This document shows, one piece after another, positions 36,389 to 47,530 of a stretch of 64,000 bases of DNA. The notes under the pieces are model-generated. The model saw only the letters and a program-made list of their open reading frames with translations. It was not told the origin of the DNA and did no database searches. Positions within the stretch are counted from its first letter, which is position 1. Each line of letters begins with the position of its first letter. The DNA lies in assembly GCA_033807695.1 (NCBI GenBank), contig CM066301.1, positions 3,286,001 to 3,350,000 of the forward strand, given 5' to 3'. Source of the DNA: Daedaleopsis sinensis. Its lineage: Eukaryota; Basidiomycota; Agaricomycetes; Polyporales; Polyporaceae. A program made the translations under genes and the position numbers.

Positions 36389-37425
36389 GTTACAGCTGTT
36401 TCTGAAATGTTTGTCATTCGAACTCCGACGCCACATGCGACTGCAGATTTGACACGAGAAAATCAAGAAAATCGTTTAATTCCTACAGAGTCCCGCCATC
36501 CATGTAACGACCTGAAACCTGGCACATGTATAGCGTACGTACTGAGGAGTATGTACAGCAAGTTTGAGCCAGAACGGTTGGGAAACGAGTGTGTTATCGG
36601 CTGTACATGCTACTAATAAGAGGCACTGTGGTGACGACACTAGTGGCAGCGTCACATTCCAGCGGTGTGCGTTTTCTCATCCTGGCCAGTTGAGTGTTCA
36701 GCATAGTCTAAGGCTGCTCCTCTATAGGACTACATGCTGCAGAGATCAACGAGTAAGCCATGGCTGTAAGTCCCTATGGCTCTAATTGTGGAAACTCTAT
36801 AGAGACCCTCCCTCCGACGACGTGGCATGCAACTTTGGGCCAGTCTGACATGATATCAGTCCGCTGCTGGCATCTTCGACACCCTCACAAAGTCTACAAC
36901 CACCTTTGGCGGCCCTTGCTGGCTTGGGATGGATGTCGATCGTTTCGAGGCTCAGGACACTCTGAAGACGAGTCCCAGGAACCACCCAGCTGGCTGGCAC
37001 CTGAACCTAACTTCAAGCGGGCGGAGGGAAACTAGGGATTTTGTCGAGGTGAATAGAAGAGGATAGGCTCGATAGATTAAACACATACTCCCAAGCCTCT
37101 CCGTGAAGATTGTGTCAATGTGGTTCAAGGTTCAAATGCTCTGGCATAGCCTAAGCAAGACATTCTTGTCCAGTAACGCTTGGCACAGTGCCACATTCGG
37201 ACACCATCTGTCGCTCACATCATGCTCATTTCTCGACTGTTCTGCCTCAAACTTGCTGTACATACTCCTCAGTAAGTACGCTATATATGTGCCAAGTTTC
37301 AGGTCGTTACATGGATGGCGGGACTCTGTAGGAATTAAACGATTTTCTTGATTTTCTCGTGTCAAATCTGCAGTCGCATGTGGCGTCGGAGTTCGAATGA
37401 CAAACATTTCAGAAACAGCTGTAAC
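36389..37425. repeat. Long inverted repeat, ~200-bp arms, ~640-bp spacer
   Basis: Left arm 36389-~36590 and right arm ~37227-37425 are reverse complements, near-identical for about 190 bp and then drifting apart. The few clear mismatches are mostly C/T or G/A. Both arms keep the same open frame (VTAVSEMFVIRTPTP, then TENQ-type residues, then LRSMYSKFE). On the minus strand that frame belongs to a 148-codon open frame (37132-37578) that extends beyond the arm. Outer ends begin GTTACAGCTG. No clear target-site duplication is visible. It could be a foldback element, an inverted duplication of a short gene fragment, or a source of hairpin RNA if transcribed. Confidence 0.85.
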
Positions 37426-37694
37426 GTTGATCGATCGTGATCCAGTAAGGCAACTACTTACTGTAGGCGGCCCTGCGGCCCGTAACGCTGTAAACCTCAC
37501 GCTATATTTACTATTGGCTTTCTTCTTGCTCGAAGAAGAGTTATTAATCCCCATGTGCCAATTGGTAGTCAACGGCATGATATGGTATGTACACTTGTGT
37601 GCACGTATGGACGCTCACCTCGGTGGCACGCCGAGCTTCTTGGCCTACACAATGTACAAGAGGCTACTAGGACGGTAACTTAAGAGAGTGCAAG

Positions 37695-37706
37695 CCCCCC
37701 CCCCCC
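37695..37706 (+). repeat. Homopolymer of 12 C
   Basis: A run of twelve C in the gene-poor interval, about 270 bp outside the inverted repeat. Long C runs are unstable in replication and error-prone in sequencing. Confidence 0.9.
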
Positions 37707-38464
37707 GATCATGCAGCGAGATTCGGCTAGAGCCTGGTAGTAAGTAGTGTTAACTTACATCCCATGCGACTACTATCAAGCTGGAAACAGAGTGTGATTT
37801 TCTTAGCGATCATCTAGCACTGAGCAAAGGTCTAGTATACTTAGTGATAGTTGACATGCGCAAGCCCTTGAAGAACGAAGATGACAATTATTATCGCAAA
37901 GCCGCGAATTCGACGCAATCTAACGCAATCTTGACCGTAAGTCTCCTACCTAGCGTTCAAGTTGTCTGCCCAGGGGCCAGCTATCTACTGCGTATACGTA
38001 ATGATGTCTGTCAATGTGTACCCTAAGCGTGTGCACCCATGCTGCTCGTGATGCTTAGGCTGCGCGGAAGCTGATCGAACCCCCGCACGAGTCCATCGAC
38101 CACTCGGACGAAATGAAGATGTCTCATTTAGAGCCGACCTTCAGACGGGTGTTGCGTAATCGTCCGAGACGCACAGGAGGAACGCTTCAACGGCCGGGCT
38201 TCACAACCAAGCGGCGCTACTTATCATGAGCAAGATCCGGCCAGACTACGCATGCGCAGAAGTCAAGACGCCTCATAGAGTCTCACCGTAGCCACTCGGG
38301 CTGTGCTGTCATGCGGTACTGTGCAGTCGAAGCACACGAACGCAGTTTGAGCTCTGAAGCGAAGTCATGAGGCTGAATGGAGTCGTTTCATTCTGCAACT
38401 GGTGTATTGCTCAGATGTCCGTGTTCCTATTGCTCGACGGTAAGACGAGGGATGGCTGCCGATA

Positions 38465-39812
38465 TCACCGTTTTCTCCCGGGACCCTTCGGACGTGCAAA
38501 CGCAGCCTTCGCAGGAGCGTCCGTAGGTTGTCCTACCAGGCTACTCTGCGCGTCGGCCCCGGCGAGACCAAGCTCAGATACGAGGTACTTCTCATCGAGC
38601 TCCGAGGGATCCGAGGTTTCGACCTTGCGCGACGACATAGTAGAGGTACTGCTAGAGGCCGCTAGCATCTCCTTGACCTCTTTGACGACGAACAAGACAG
38701 CGCTAGAGTAGAGCATGCGGTGCCTGACGGGAGAAGCTGAAGGGCAAGAATAGATGGGGACTGCGGGGAGGGGGCATCAAGGCAACGCAAACTTTGCATG
38801 TGCGAACAAACTTACCAATCTCTCGGCGAGGGGGTGCCGTGAAACTCTGAGGCCAGGCAAAGAAAGCGTATGCTGTCCGACTGATAAGCCATCCTCTTAC
38901 AGCAAGGCACTTCATCGGCGAAACACTCACAGGGATCGGACGGTGGCAAGGAGCTACCTAGTTGAGAGACATCTATAGCAGAAGCGGAAGATAGCAGCAG
39001 TGTTTCCGTCGCCGGATCGATAGCCTAAGCACATGTGAGTTCATTACGAAAAGGACTACCCAGCTCCACGAATCATGCACTCACGAGAACGACAACCCGA
39101 CTATCGTCCGTAGTGGCCAAATCCTTGATAGCTTGCTCGGCCTCGGAGGACCACTTCAAGAACAGTCCTTGCCCAATATGGTTCTGCCTTGCGCGACTAC
39201 CTTCGTAACTGCTTCCTCCCGCTTCGCGCTCTGCAGCCTTGACGGCCTCCATCTCCTTCTCTCGTGCACTCATTGGCTTCGGCGCTGCGAGATGACGCCT
39301 GTGTTTCGCATACGCCTCCGCGCTGATATCGTCCTTGGAAGTCGCGAAGAGGTTGTCGGTGAAGTGAGCAGAGCCGAGGCTCTTGGTGACAGTATTGCGA
39401 GTAGCAGCATATAACATCTTCGCAATGCTTTACACATGCTCGCATTGAAGAGAACTAATGGATAATCTACGTACCTTGTCCCTGACTTTGGCAGAGTCGG
39501 GCACGTAATTGACCGCCAACCATTCTGTAGGGGGATCATCCAATCGCACGAGTACATAAGCCGGGACGTTGTCTTCTAGTATGTCTCCCAGCCTATCAAG
39601 GTCCTCCGCGAGTGTGCCAGTAGGTGGATGTACGCCATCAGGTACGAGCGACTCTGGTAGGCACGGCATGAGCTTCGAGTACAAAGACTGTCAGGAAGCG
39701 GGAGACCATTCTGGATAGAGATCTTGAAGAATCTGGTGCCTATAGAGCCGACGACGTCTGAAAAGGCTGTAGAGAGCTCGGGGGAGACTTTGATGCCTGT
39801 GGGCGCAGACAT
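38465..39812 (-). CDS. TWF1: Twinfilin (two ADF-homology domains)
   Basis: Actin-monomer-binding and barbed-end-regulating cytoskeletal protein. The ATG at 39812 starts [26 protein letters not shown] text and, after a 53-nt intron, [17 protein letters not shown] domain 1 follows: [46 protein letters not shown] linker ([17 protein letters not shown]) leads to ADF-H domain 2 ([28 protein letters not shown]), and then [15 protein letters not shown]. The tail [22 protein letters not shown] and [11 protein letters not shown] is typical of fungal twinfilin; TGA at 38465. Many short introns. It is divergently transcribed from the FYVE protein gene with 366 bp between the starts. Confidence 0.9.
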
Positions 39813-40178
39813 GGTCGTTGTCGATGGATGAGAGCAACTACTGCGGGCGGCTCCGTAGACCGTGGGCCGGGAGGCGTCGATCCGGAGGTCCGGCTAGCGC
39901 TGTGGTCCCTGTGCCACCTTGGCGGACTTGCACTCAATAGCTGAGCGCTGAGCGCTGAGTCTTCGTCCACTCCTCGACGCCGAAACACACGTCCTCGACG
40001 GCACGCACGACGGGCTGCTCTTGACCTCCGTACTCTCGCTGGCGAGGCACGCCTATCAGTCTTGACAACAGGCGGCTTCCGACAGCGCTCCCAGCTCACT
40101 GCTCCACGCAGCTCTCAAGCGCGGCATCCTCATAATCCCCCGTACTCGCCCGTGGCTGCTTCAGCCTCTCTACACGCA
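39813..40178. promoter_or_regulatory. Bidirectional promoter, twinfilin / FYVE protein
   Basis: 366 bp between two divergent ATGs. It contains three head-to-tail copies of the 7-mer GCTGAGC (last copy GCTGAGT) at 39940-39960. Any binding protein is unknown. Confidence 0.55.
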
Positions 40179-42940
40179 ATGGAGAACTCGCCGTACGTAC
40201 CGTACCAGGCCTATAAGGTGCGTGGACTACCTCTGTACTCGTGGGCGTGTCGTTTTACGCCCACGGATTAGTCCAAGCGACACAATCGCGTCCTCTCGGG
40301 CTCGGGCATAGCATCCAATGGTGCTGCACCTGTGCAAGTACGTCCTGCCGGAATGCTCACGAACGGCCACACGTACAGCGAACCTGTCGTGACCCAAACA
40401 TTCGATGGCGTTGCCGATGCGGAGAAGCGTTCGCTCGCAATGCTCAATGGCCGCAACACTCTACAGCGTCCAGTCTCGATGATTGATACCCTCGCGCACC
40501 TTCGGCAAGAACCTACACCAGAACTGGACCTGAACACCGAGAAATCTCCCGTCGAGAAGTCAGTGGACAAACCTCTTCCTCCAGCTTCACCTGCTGTAGA
40601 GACACCCTCGCCGGTCTCCGTTGCACCTCCATCTACTGTGCAGCAGGTACCGCCGCCGCCCTCAACACCACCTGTCCAGACGCCACCACCATCTGCAGTA
40701 CCGCTGCCCGTCTCGCCATTGTCCCAGGCCAGCTCGCCGAAGGGTAAAGGAAGGGCTCTCACCCAGTCATCATCGGCTGTGCCTGGACGTTCTGCGCCTT
40801 CACCAACACTGTCCGACAGACCTCTTGCTTCTCCCAGAAAGTCATCAACATTCCGTCATGTACCTCTCCGTCCAGCCGCCAGGCCAAACATGCCTTCATC
40901 GCCACTCCGCCCGGCGAGCATGCATCTACACAGTTCCTCAATGCATCTCACACCGCCCAAAGCCGCAGAGAAGCAGCTCAGGGAGCCGACAAGCAGTTTA
41001 TCATCAGCTGTTTCCACACCGACTATGACCGCTCAAGACCGTGCGCTGCCTCCCATACCCGCGTTAGAGCTGCAGTCGCAGCAATCCTCCTTGCTCCCCT
41101 CGGCACTTGCTCCTAGTCCCACGCCTGTCGCGTCTATATCTGCACCCATGGCGGTGCCGCAACCCAATCGTGCGTCCACGCTCAGGACGCCACCTGTCCA
41201 CGATGGCACACCAGGTTCTGCGTCGCTATCAACTTCTCCAGCACTGACCCCATCTACATCTACATCTACTCTACCATCAACGTCGCGTGCACCAGCACGG
41301 TCATCCGCCCCCTACCGGCCTGGGTTCCAGCCCAAGGGCGTGTACAGGCCTCGGACAGACGAGTTCGTCGAAGCGCGTAACCAAAGCCGCGATGCTGGGC
41401 GGATAGAACGCACCCGGCTCGAGCGACGCCTTGAGAAACTGATCAACCTTCATTTCCCTCTTCCTGGCCAGAAGAAAGAAGACATACCGGAACCGCGGCC
41501 GACGCAACAGAACCGGCGCGCATCGTCGTTCTGGGATCTGGACTTGAAGAACAAGAGTCCCAGCGACCTTTGGCGAGAAATGGTTCAATCGCCAGGAACG
41601 CAGGGGGCGAAGAATGATATACGAGGTAGGTTGGGTGTGGTTTGCTATAACCACTGCATAGCATAACCTTGCTTGCAGCGGCCGAACAGAAGATCACGCC
41701 CTGGGAGGACGACGCTGCTGTGTCGCAGTGTCCTCTCTGCACGTATGTATCCGTTGACGTTGAACTATCGACCTGGCACTCATCGTACATGAAGTGCCTC
41801 TTTTCATCCTTTGACGAACCGGAAACACCATTGTCGACTGTGTGGTCGAATCGTCTGCTCGTTGCCGGTCAAGTACCCTCAACGACCGGAGACATGTTCA
41901 CTGCTGTTCGTTGTCGACCAGAGCACAGGGCGGATAGAGGAGGTCGGCGAAGGCGTAGACTATGGCGTTCGACGCCGAAACACTGCAACGCCTGGGAGGT
42001 CAAGAAAGAGCCAGACGATCAGCGAAGACGAGAAGTTTCTCAAGGGCGTTCGAATATGTCGGGATTGTCGACCAGTACTGCTGTAAGCCTGGACATCGCC
42101 TCACACTGTACGTTATCTCACATTTCTGCACAGGCGACAGCAATATCGGCACGAGATGAGCTCTGTACCATTGTTCTCCAGGCTTTACGAGGTACGTCTA
42201 GTGCTGTGTGTAATCGTGAAAATGTATTTGATCGTAGGTGTAGGCGTTCATCATCCTGGAGAAAGAGATCGAGGACGAGCTACCGCTCTTCCAAGAGCTA
42301 ATCATTAACCTCAGGTAGGTTGCCGATTCCTAGCTCGCGTCTTTCACTTACGATTACCGTCGAGCAGCAAGCAAGAGCGACCGACACCTGAGGCGGCCGC
42401 AGCAAGGAAACGGCTGCTGGAGGCCTTCTCCCAGTACGACGCACTCGCCAAACGCATACGCAAGCTGCCCTGTCCCCCAGGGGGCTCCCAAGACCGCATC
42501 CAGAATGCGATCATCAGCCGCGCGAACTTCTTTCTCCAAAAGCACATGTTCCCGCTGCAGGTTCGTTGTCTGTCCCCCATGGCATTTTGCAGAACGCCAC
42601 CTCCTCGTGTTGTGTTTCATCTAATCGCACATTCCGACAGTCCCTGCCCAAGCCCAAGAAAGCAGCCGGTTCGTCGCCGAACGCGGCTTCTGCCAGCCCC
42701 GCCCCGCCAGAAGATCAGATCATCGACCCCGACTCGGAGGTCGCGCGCGTCCTGCAGCCGCTGCTCGAGCAGGAGGCGCTGCTTGAGACGTTCGTCGAGG
42801 AGGCCAAGGCGCACAGGAAGTTCGAGGACGTCAAGGCCCTCAAGAACAACCTGCGCGAGATACGCGCTGAGATCGAGCGCATCTTGGCGAACGCGGAAGT
42901 GCAGTCACCTGGGCGCAACAAGGGAGCACGTAGCCCGTGA
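40179..42940 (+). CDS. Rabenosyn-5/Pep7(Vac1)-type FYVE-finger endosomal protein
   Basis: Rab5 effector for endosome/vacuole fusion, bound to phosphatidylinositol 3-phosphate. Exon 1 (40179-40217) reads MENSPYVPYQAYK; intron 40218-40271 (54 nt) joins in phase to SKRHNRVLSGSG. A ~350-residue Pro/Ser/Thr-rich region follows. Then come KITPWEDDA (the WxxD of FYVE), CPLC, FTNRKHHCRLCGRIVC (the RKHHCRxCG core), a ~60-residue insertion, and FLKGVRICRDC closing the zinc finger. Downstream are an endosomal helical region (YEAFIILEKEIEDELPLFQEL) and coiled coil. The last segment (EVARVLQPLLEQEALLETFVEEAK...KALKNNLREIRAEIERI) matches a Rab-binding helical pair. TGA at 42938. The insertion between zinc ligands is usual for Pep7-like proteins. 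Confidence 0.86.
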
Positions 42941-43660
42941 GGGATGATCAGGGTGGTAGACGTTAGGTGGCGCTAGTTTCTTGTATGGACGGAGGCCCGA
43001 GCTGGATTCTATAGGACCCAAAGACCACCGATGTCGATTGTCGCGCCAATCAGTTAGGACAAGCCATTCCTAGGTGAGGGTGATGAGTACATGGAAAGAC
43101 ACTTACGGAACGAAGTAGCTTCAGAAAGGTTGAGAACGTTGGAACACAATACTTGGTGGACAGAGCAGAAGAGAGATGACTGGTCGACCGGAGACCGTCG
43201 ATCTGGTGGACACATTAGGACTACGTGAGGGTACGTACACTGCAACATGAGAGAGGGCGATCGCGAGAGAGGGAGATGAGATGCAACGTGCGGTGTGAGG
43301 TTACGCGAACGGAAGATGCGGAGAATACGAAAGATTAGCAGGGATAAGTTATGTCGACCGAGCGACCGAAAGGTTCGGGGGTCCCGAGGTCAAGCCCAGA
43401 AAAGGAGTCGTTGGAGAACGCGCCTGTGTACTACTATACTAACATTATCATCTCCCTCGGACGCCTAGCTGCGCCGTCGGCCCCTCGCTGTCCAGTCATC
43501 TCTGGTGCGCCCATCGACGCCCAGAGGCGGATGCTTGCCAACGAAGCACCACGACGTCACGGGTGACCATGCAGCGCTGGCCGTCCGATGGTCCCTGTGC
43601 GTCACAACATGTGCATCTGCCATGAAAGACAGTACACGCGTGTAAGGCTGAAACTCGAGC
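42941..43660. other. Convergent 3' intergenic region
   Basis: 720 bp between the stops of the FYVE gene (plus) and SOG2 (minus). No coding frame or RNA recognised. Confidence 0.5.
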
Positions 43661-46600
43661 TCAAAGAAGCTTCGAGCCACCGAACGGACTGACGCCACTG
43701 CGGTTGCGGGACAGATTCGACGTCAGCCGCCCGTCCTCTAGCCCGGGGGTTGGCATGGGCGAAGGAAGTGGCGACGGCTGTGCGAGGCCGACCATGGGCG
43801 AGTATGAGCGCATGCCGGGCGTCGGCGCGGGCGAGAAGGAGGAGACGTGGAGGAGTAGGACGATGTCCTGCGTCGCGTTCGTGAGCTTCACCATCTTCGT
43901 CCGCAGCGTCGACGAGAGCGGGTTGGCGGGGATGGTCTGGCCGGCGGCGATTGACGCGGCGGGCGTCGACCCGCTTGTCGTGCCGCGGGTCTTCAGCGCA
44001 TTGGACAGTTGGATGACAGTCTGGCGGTGGCGCGCGGAGTCAGCGACCGATACGCAAGTATGGACATGGGAGAGGGCAGTAACCGCTCGGTGTGTGGATA
44101 CTCCGAGAGTGAAAAAGCATGATGCGGCGCAGACACCAGACTCACCTTGACGAATATATGAGCGTCGTCGTGTAGCGCTTTCCCATCCACGGCCTGCGAG
44201 TGCGCCCCCTCCAGCACGGCCGCGATGCTCCCACTCAGCCGTGCGGTCACGTCCTTCGCGCGGCCGAGCATCTCCCGGAAGTCGTCTCTCGCGTCTGCAC
44301 CCTCCCCGTCGAGCATCTCGTCCATCAGCTCCCAGATCTCCGGCGCGGCTTCCACCGCAGCCTTCATTGCGCCAATGAGGTCTCGGTCGACGAGCGTACT
44401 CGTTCCCGACACGGACATGCTCCCGAGCGAGGGCGACGAGTGGGAGACAGCAAGCAGCGAGCTCTGCGACCCGTGCCGTGAGTGGCTTCCCATGTGCTGG
44501 TCGTGCGGTTGCTGACCCAGTGGTAGAACCAGTCGACGCATTGTCCTCGTCGCGGGTGTGGGTGTCGAGTGGGCTACGCCGCTCGGGTTGAATCCGTTCA
44601 AGTTAGACGGTAGCGATGGGGGAGGGTCTATGTATGACGGGAGCATCTTCCCGATCTCAACGTCCTTCGAGCTGAACGAACCAGCATGTCGTCGGCTGAT
44701 GTGGCTTTTCCCTAGATCCAGGGACCGTTGCGCGGTGCTCGTACGCAGATGGAACCGCTGGGGCGTTTCCGGTGGATGGGCAGGCAAGAATGGTGAAGAC
44801 GTCAAAGGCGGCGCTGACGCTGGCACTCGCGGCTTGTCCCCCGCCGCCGTGCTCGTTGATCGTAGTGTCGGAGTCTTGGTTCCATGCGACTTCGACACAG
44901 GTGGTAGACGGGTGTCCCAGAGATATGGCTTGACCGAGTCGATTCGTGTCGCCATAGATTGCCAAGCGGCTGCAATCTCTGACATCGCGCCATAGAGCAC
45001 AAGCAGCATTTGCCGCGTATACCGTACGTCATCATGTTTTGCGAGCACCTTCAACTGCAGTGAGAGCATCCCAACCGCCTTTCCGAAGACAGTGACATTG
45101 TCCCGACAGTTCTCCACGACAGCGCGACATATCGCAGGACTGGGTAATGCTCGTCTGCTCGACGCGTCGAAAAGGTCTAGCGCGTGGATGAGCTGGGACA
45201 TATACATGCTGGCGGGTCCTAGGATCTTTTGCAGCACTGCCGAAAGTCGCTCGTCAATGGCATAGACTGTATAGTGCTGCAAAGTCTGATAGATCTGAGA
45301 CAGAGCGAAGAGGACGCCCCGAACGGCGTCTACGACGGAAAGGAGAGATTCCGGTATTGCTTTCGATATGGTAGCGGCCGAGAGTGTGGACAATCGGCGG
45401 AAGTATGAGTTGCGTTCTGTATCCATCGACGGAATGGGTCGGTCGATAGACACTGGAGATGCAGATACTGGCTCGTCAGTGATGGAGTTGTGGTGAAGGT
45501 GCGAGAGACTGGGGCAATTCGAGCGTCAGGTCATCAAGCAAGAAAGCCAAGTCATGACACGCACCTCGGGAAGTGATCAGTCGCATGAGTCGCCGCACGT
45601 TGGGTACCGTTGGGTAGATGCAAGCGCGCAGGTCTGAAATCAGGCAAACTCTTTTTCACAGCAGGAATGCTTTTGAGCGGAGCTTTAGGTATGCTGTTAC
45701 CATTCGCATGGCCGTTCCCATAACCGTTCACATGACCGTTCGCATGGATGTGTGAAGGCCATCGACTATTGTGGGTGCCATTCATGGGGTGATCGTCAAA
45801 AGGTGTGACAGTCGGTTCAGGCGACCGGGGAGATGGTGAAGTACTCTTCGTTACCGCGAGATTGGTGAAGAAGGGATCCAGGTGGAGACGAGGAGTTTCT
45901 ACGGTTAGCTTCCGGGAGGGTCCTGGGGACCGGTCAAGCTGGAAATATGAGGAGGCATCGGACTCCAGAGAGTAAGAGCGCGCATGGTACAGGGACTCTG
46001 ATACCATAGAAGGCGTCCGGTCTCCCCGAGACGCGTCCAGGCTACAATATCATACAATGAAGAAACCGCGGAATCGGATCAAGACGACAAACTCACAAGC
46101 TCAAGGAATCGTTCCCTGTGTCGGTAGTCATTGAGTCATCGCTATGCTTGCGTTCACCGGCTGTTACAGCATTATCTTCCAACCATGATTGTAGATGCTT
46201 GACCCATTCGGCGACTAATTGTGGGTCGTTCGTGTTCTTTCCAGGTCCTAATACAGATGGAGGTGGCCATTCCAGCGGATTCTGATCCACCTTCAACAAG
46301 TTGAGTTGACGGAACTGGGAAAGGTAAGCTGGCAACCGGTGGAGTTTGTTCCGCGCAAGAGAGAAAACCTATCCAGGGTTAACGGCGTTAGCACAGGTAA
46401 ATAACAGGATGAATGCACCATCTCTTTGATGCTCTAGTGTCCCATCGTGACTATAATGCGACCAGCACGACACGAGATGGGATGGGATAAATTCGTTTCG
46501 GTATGTCATGGACCAGAAGATGCCCGCTAGCTCTGAACTCGCAATGATTGAGAGCTCACGCAAGGGTCGAGACATGTCGGAACTTGAAGCTGGCCACAGA

Positions 46601-47187
46601 CCAATAAAGAAGGTTCTCACCTTCAGGTTAACCAGTGAACCAGGTTGGGAAGGTAGGCGCTTGATCTTATTCCGACTAATGTCAAGAATCTCCAGAGATG
46701 GCATAACCGTGAGCTGGTGAAGATCATTCAGTCGGCATGCGGTCAAACACAGAATGTTAACATACGACGTCGGGAAATACGGAAAAGCTGTTGTTCTTGA
46801 GGACTAGATAACGTAGACGGGACAATAAGGAAAACGCCATAGGTAACGTAGTAAGTCGATTATGGGCCAAAGCGATCCTGTAGGACGTATGTAAAACCCG
46901 CGCGTAGAAGACTAGGGATAAGTGAAAGAAGCATACCGTACTACGGGGCTCTCCGTAACAATCTCCCCGTTCTGGCCGACCGTTGCGAGTTCCTCTGCTC
47001 CCGACTCTCCAACATCGGTAAGACCCTTGTACGCCAGGTCAAGGGTCGCGCCGCCATCCGGAGACTTTGCGAGAGCCTCAGTGATGTGATCCCGAGTCAG
47101 AGAGAGAGAAGGCAGAGGAGATTGGACGGCATTCCTCAGCGACGAGGGCAGTTTACGTAGGGAAGGTTCGCCATCAGAAGCAGACAT
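43661..47187 (-). CDS. SOG2: Sog2-type leucine-rich-repeat protein of the RAM pathway
   Basis: Scaffold of the RAM/MOR network (Cbk1-Mob2 upstream), which controls polarised growth and wall integrity. The ATG at 47187 starts [19 protein letters not shown]. Leucine-rich repeats follow in several exons, e.g. [37 protein letters not shown] and [26 protein letters not shown]. After a Ser/Pro linker comes the Sog2 C-terminal region: [52 protein letters not shown] and [16 protein letters not shown]. Long disordered stretches lead to [38 protein letters not shown] and [25 protein letters not shown] at 43661. Divergent from SPB4 with 343 bp between starts. Confidence 0.86.
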
Positions 47188-47530
47188 GCAGCAAGAGACC
47201 TAGGAGAGCAACGAGGCCAGAGCGCGATGAAAGCGTGGCAGAAGAAAGAGCAGCCAGTCGCTGGGCGGAGGACGAAGCTGAGATGGCCGGGGAGGAGGAC
47301 GAAGCTGGGATGGCCGGGGAGGAATGACCAGAGCCTGTGCAGGACGCGGTCCCTGGAGCTCGAGGAAGACCTGTCCCTGCCCCGACTCGCAAGATGCGTT
47401 TCAACAGTCACGTCACGCGTCTTCCCTGTCCCCGTGACGCGTTACTACCGTGTTCCTGTCTCCGGCCCGTGTCCGTCAAACTTTCTGCCCCGCGCTTCTC
47501 TTCCTCTTCTCGTCCACCAGCTTGCAAGCT
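47188..47530. promoter_or_regulatory. Bidirectional promoter SOG2 / SPB4
   Basis: 343 bp between divergent ATGs. It holds two adjacent 27-bp direct repeats (47267-47293 and 47294-47320), which differ at a single position. No known motif was assigned. Confidence 0.6.
47267..47320 (+). repeat. Two tandem 27-bp repeats
   Basis: Unit begins GGAGGACGAAGCTG and ends GGCCGGGGA. The second copy follows immediately and differs by A to G at position 15. It lies inside the SOG2/SPB4 bidirectional promoter. Confidence 0.9.

Larger units (their letters stand above)
34354..38464. other. Gene-poor 4.1-kb interval
   Basis: The largest stretch without a recognised gene. It contains the inverted-repeat structure at 36389-37425 and a 12-base C run at 37695-37706. 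A 150-codon open frame (35928-36380, plus) was examined; it has one hydrophobic stretch (LGFLAAIAVCVGLELAAHVI) but no known motif. No reverse transcriptase, transposase or terminal LTR was recognised, so calling it a transposon relic would be inference only. Confidence 0.5.

Noticed and set aside
36389..37425. CRISPR array or LTR pair
   Set aside because: Only two copies, inverted, ~200 bp long, in a fungal genome; LTRs are direct repeats and no polymerase frame is present.
34354..38464. Intact transposable element
   Set aside because: No transposase, reverse transcriptase, Helitron-like helicase or target-site duplication could be identified.
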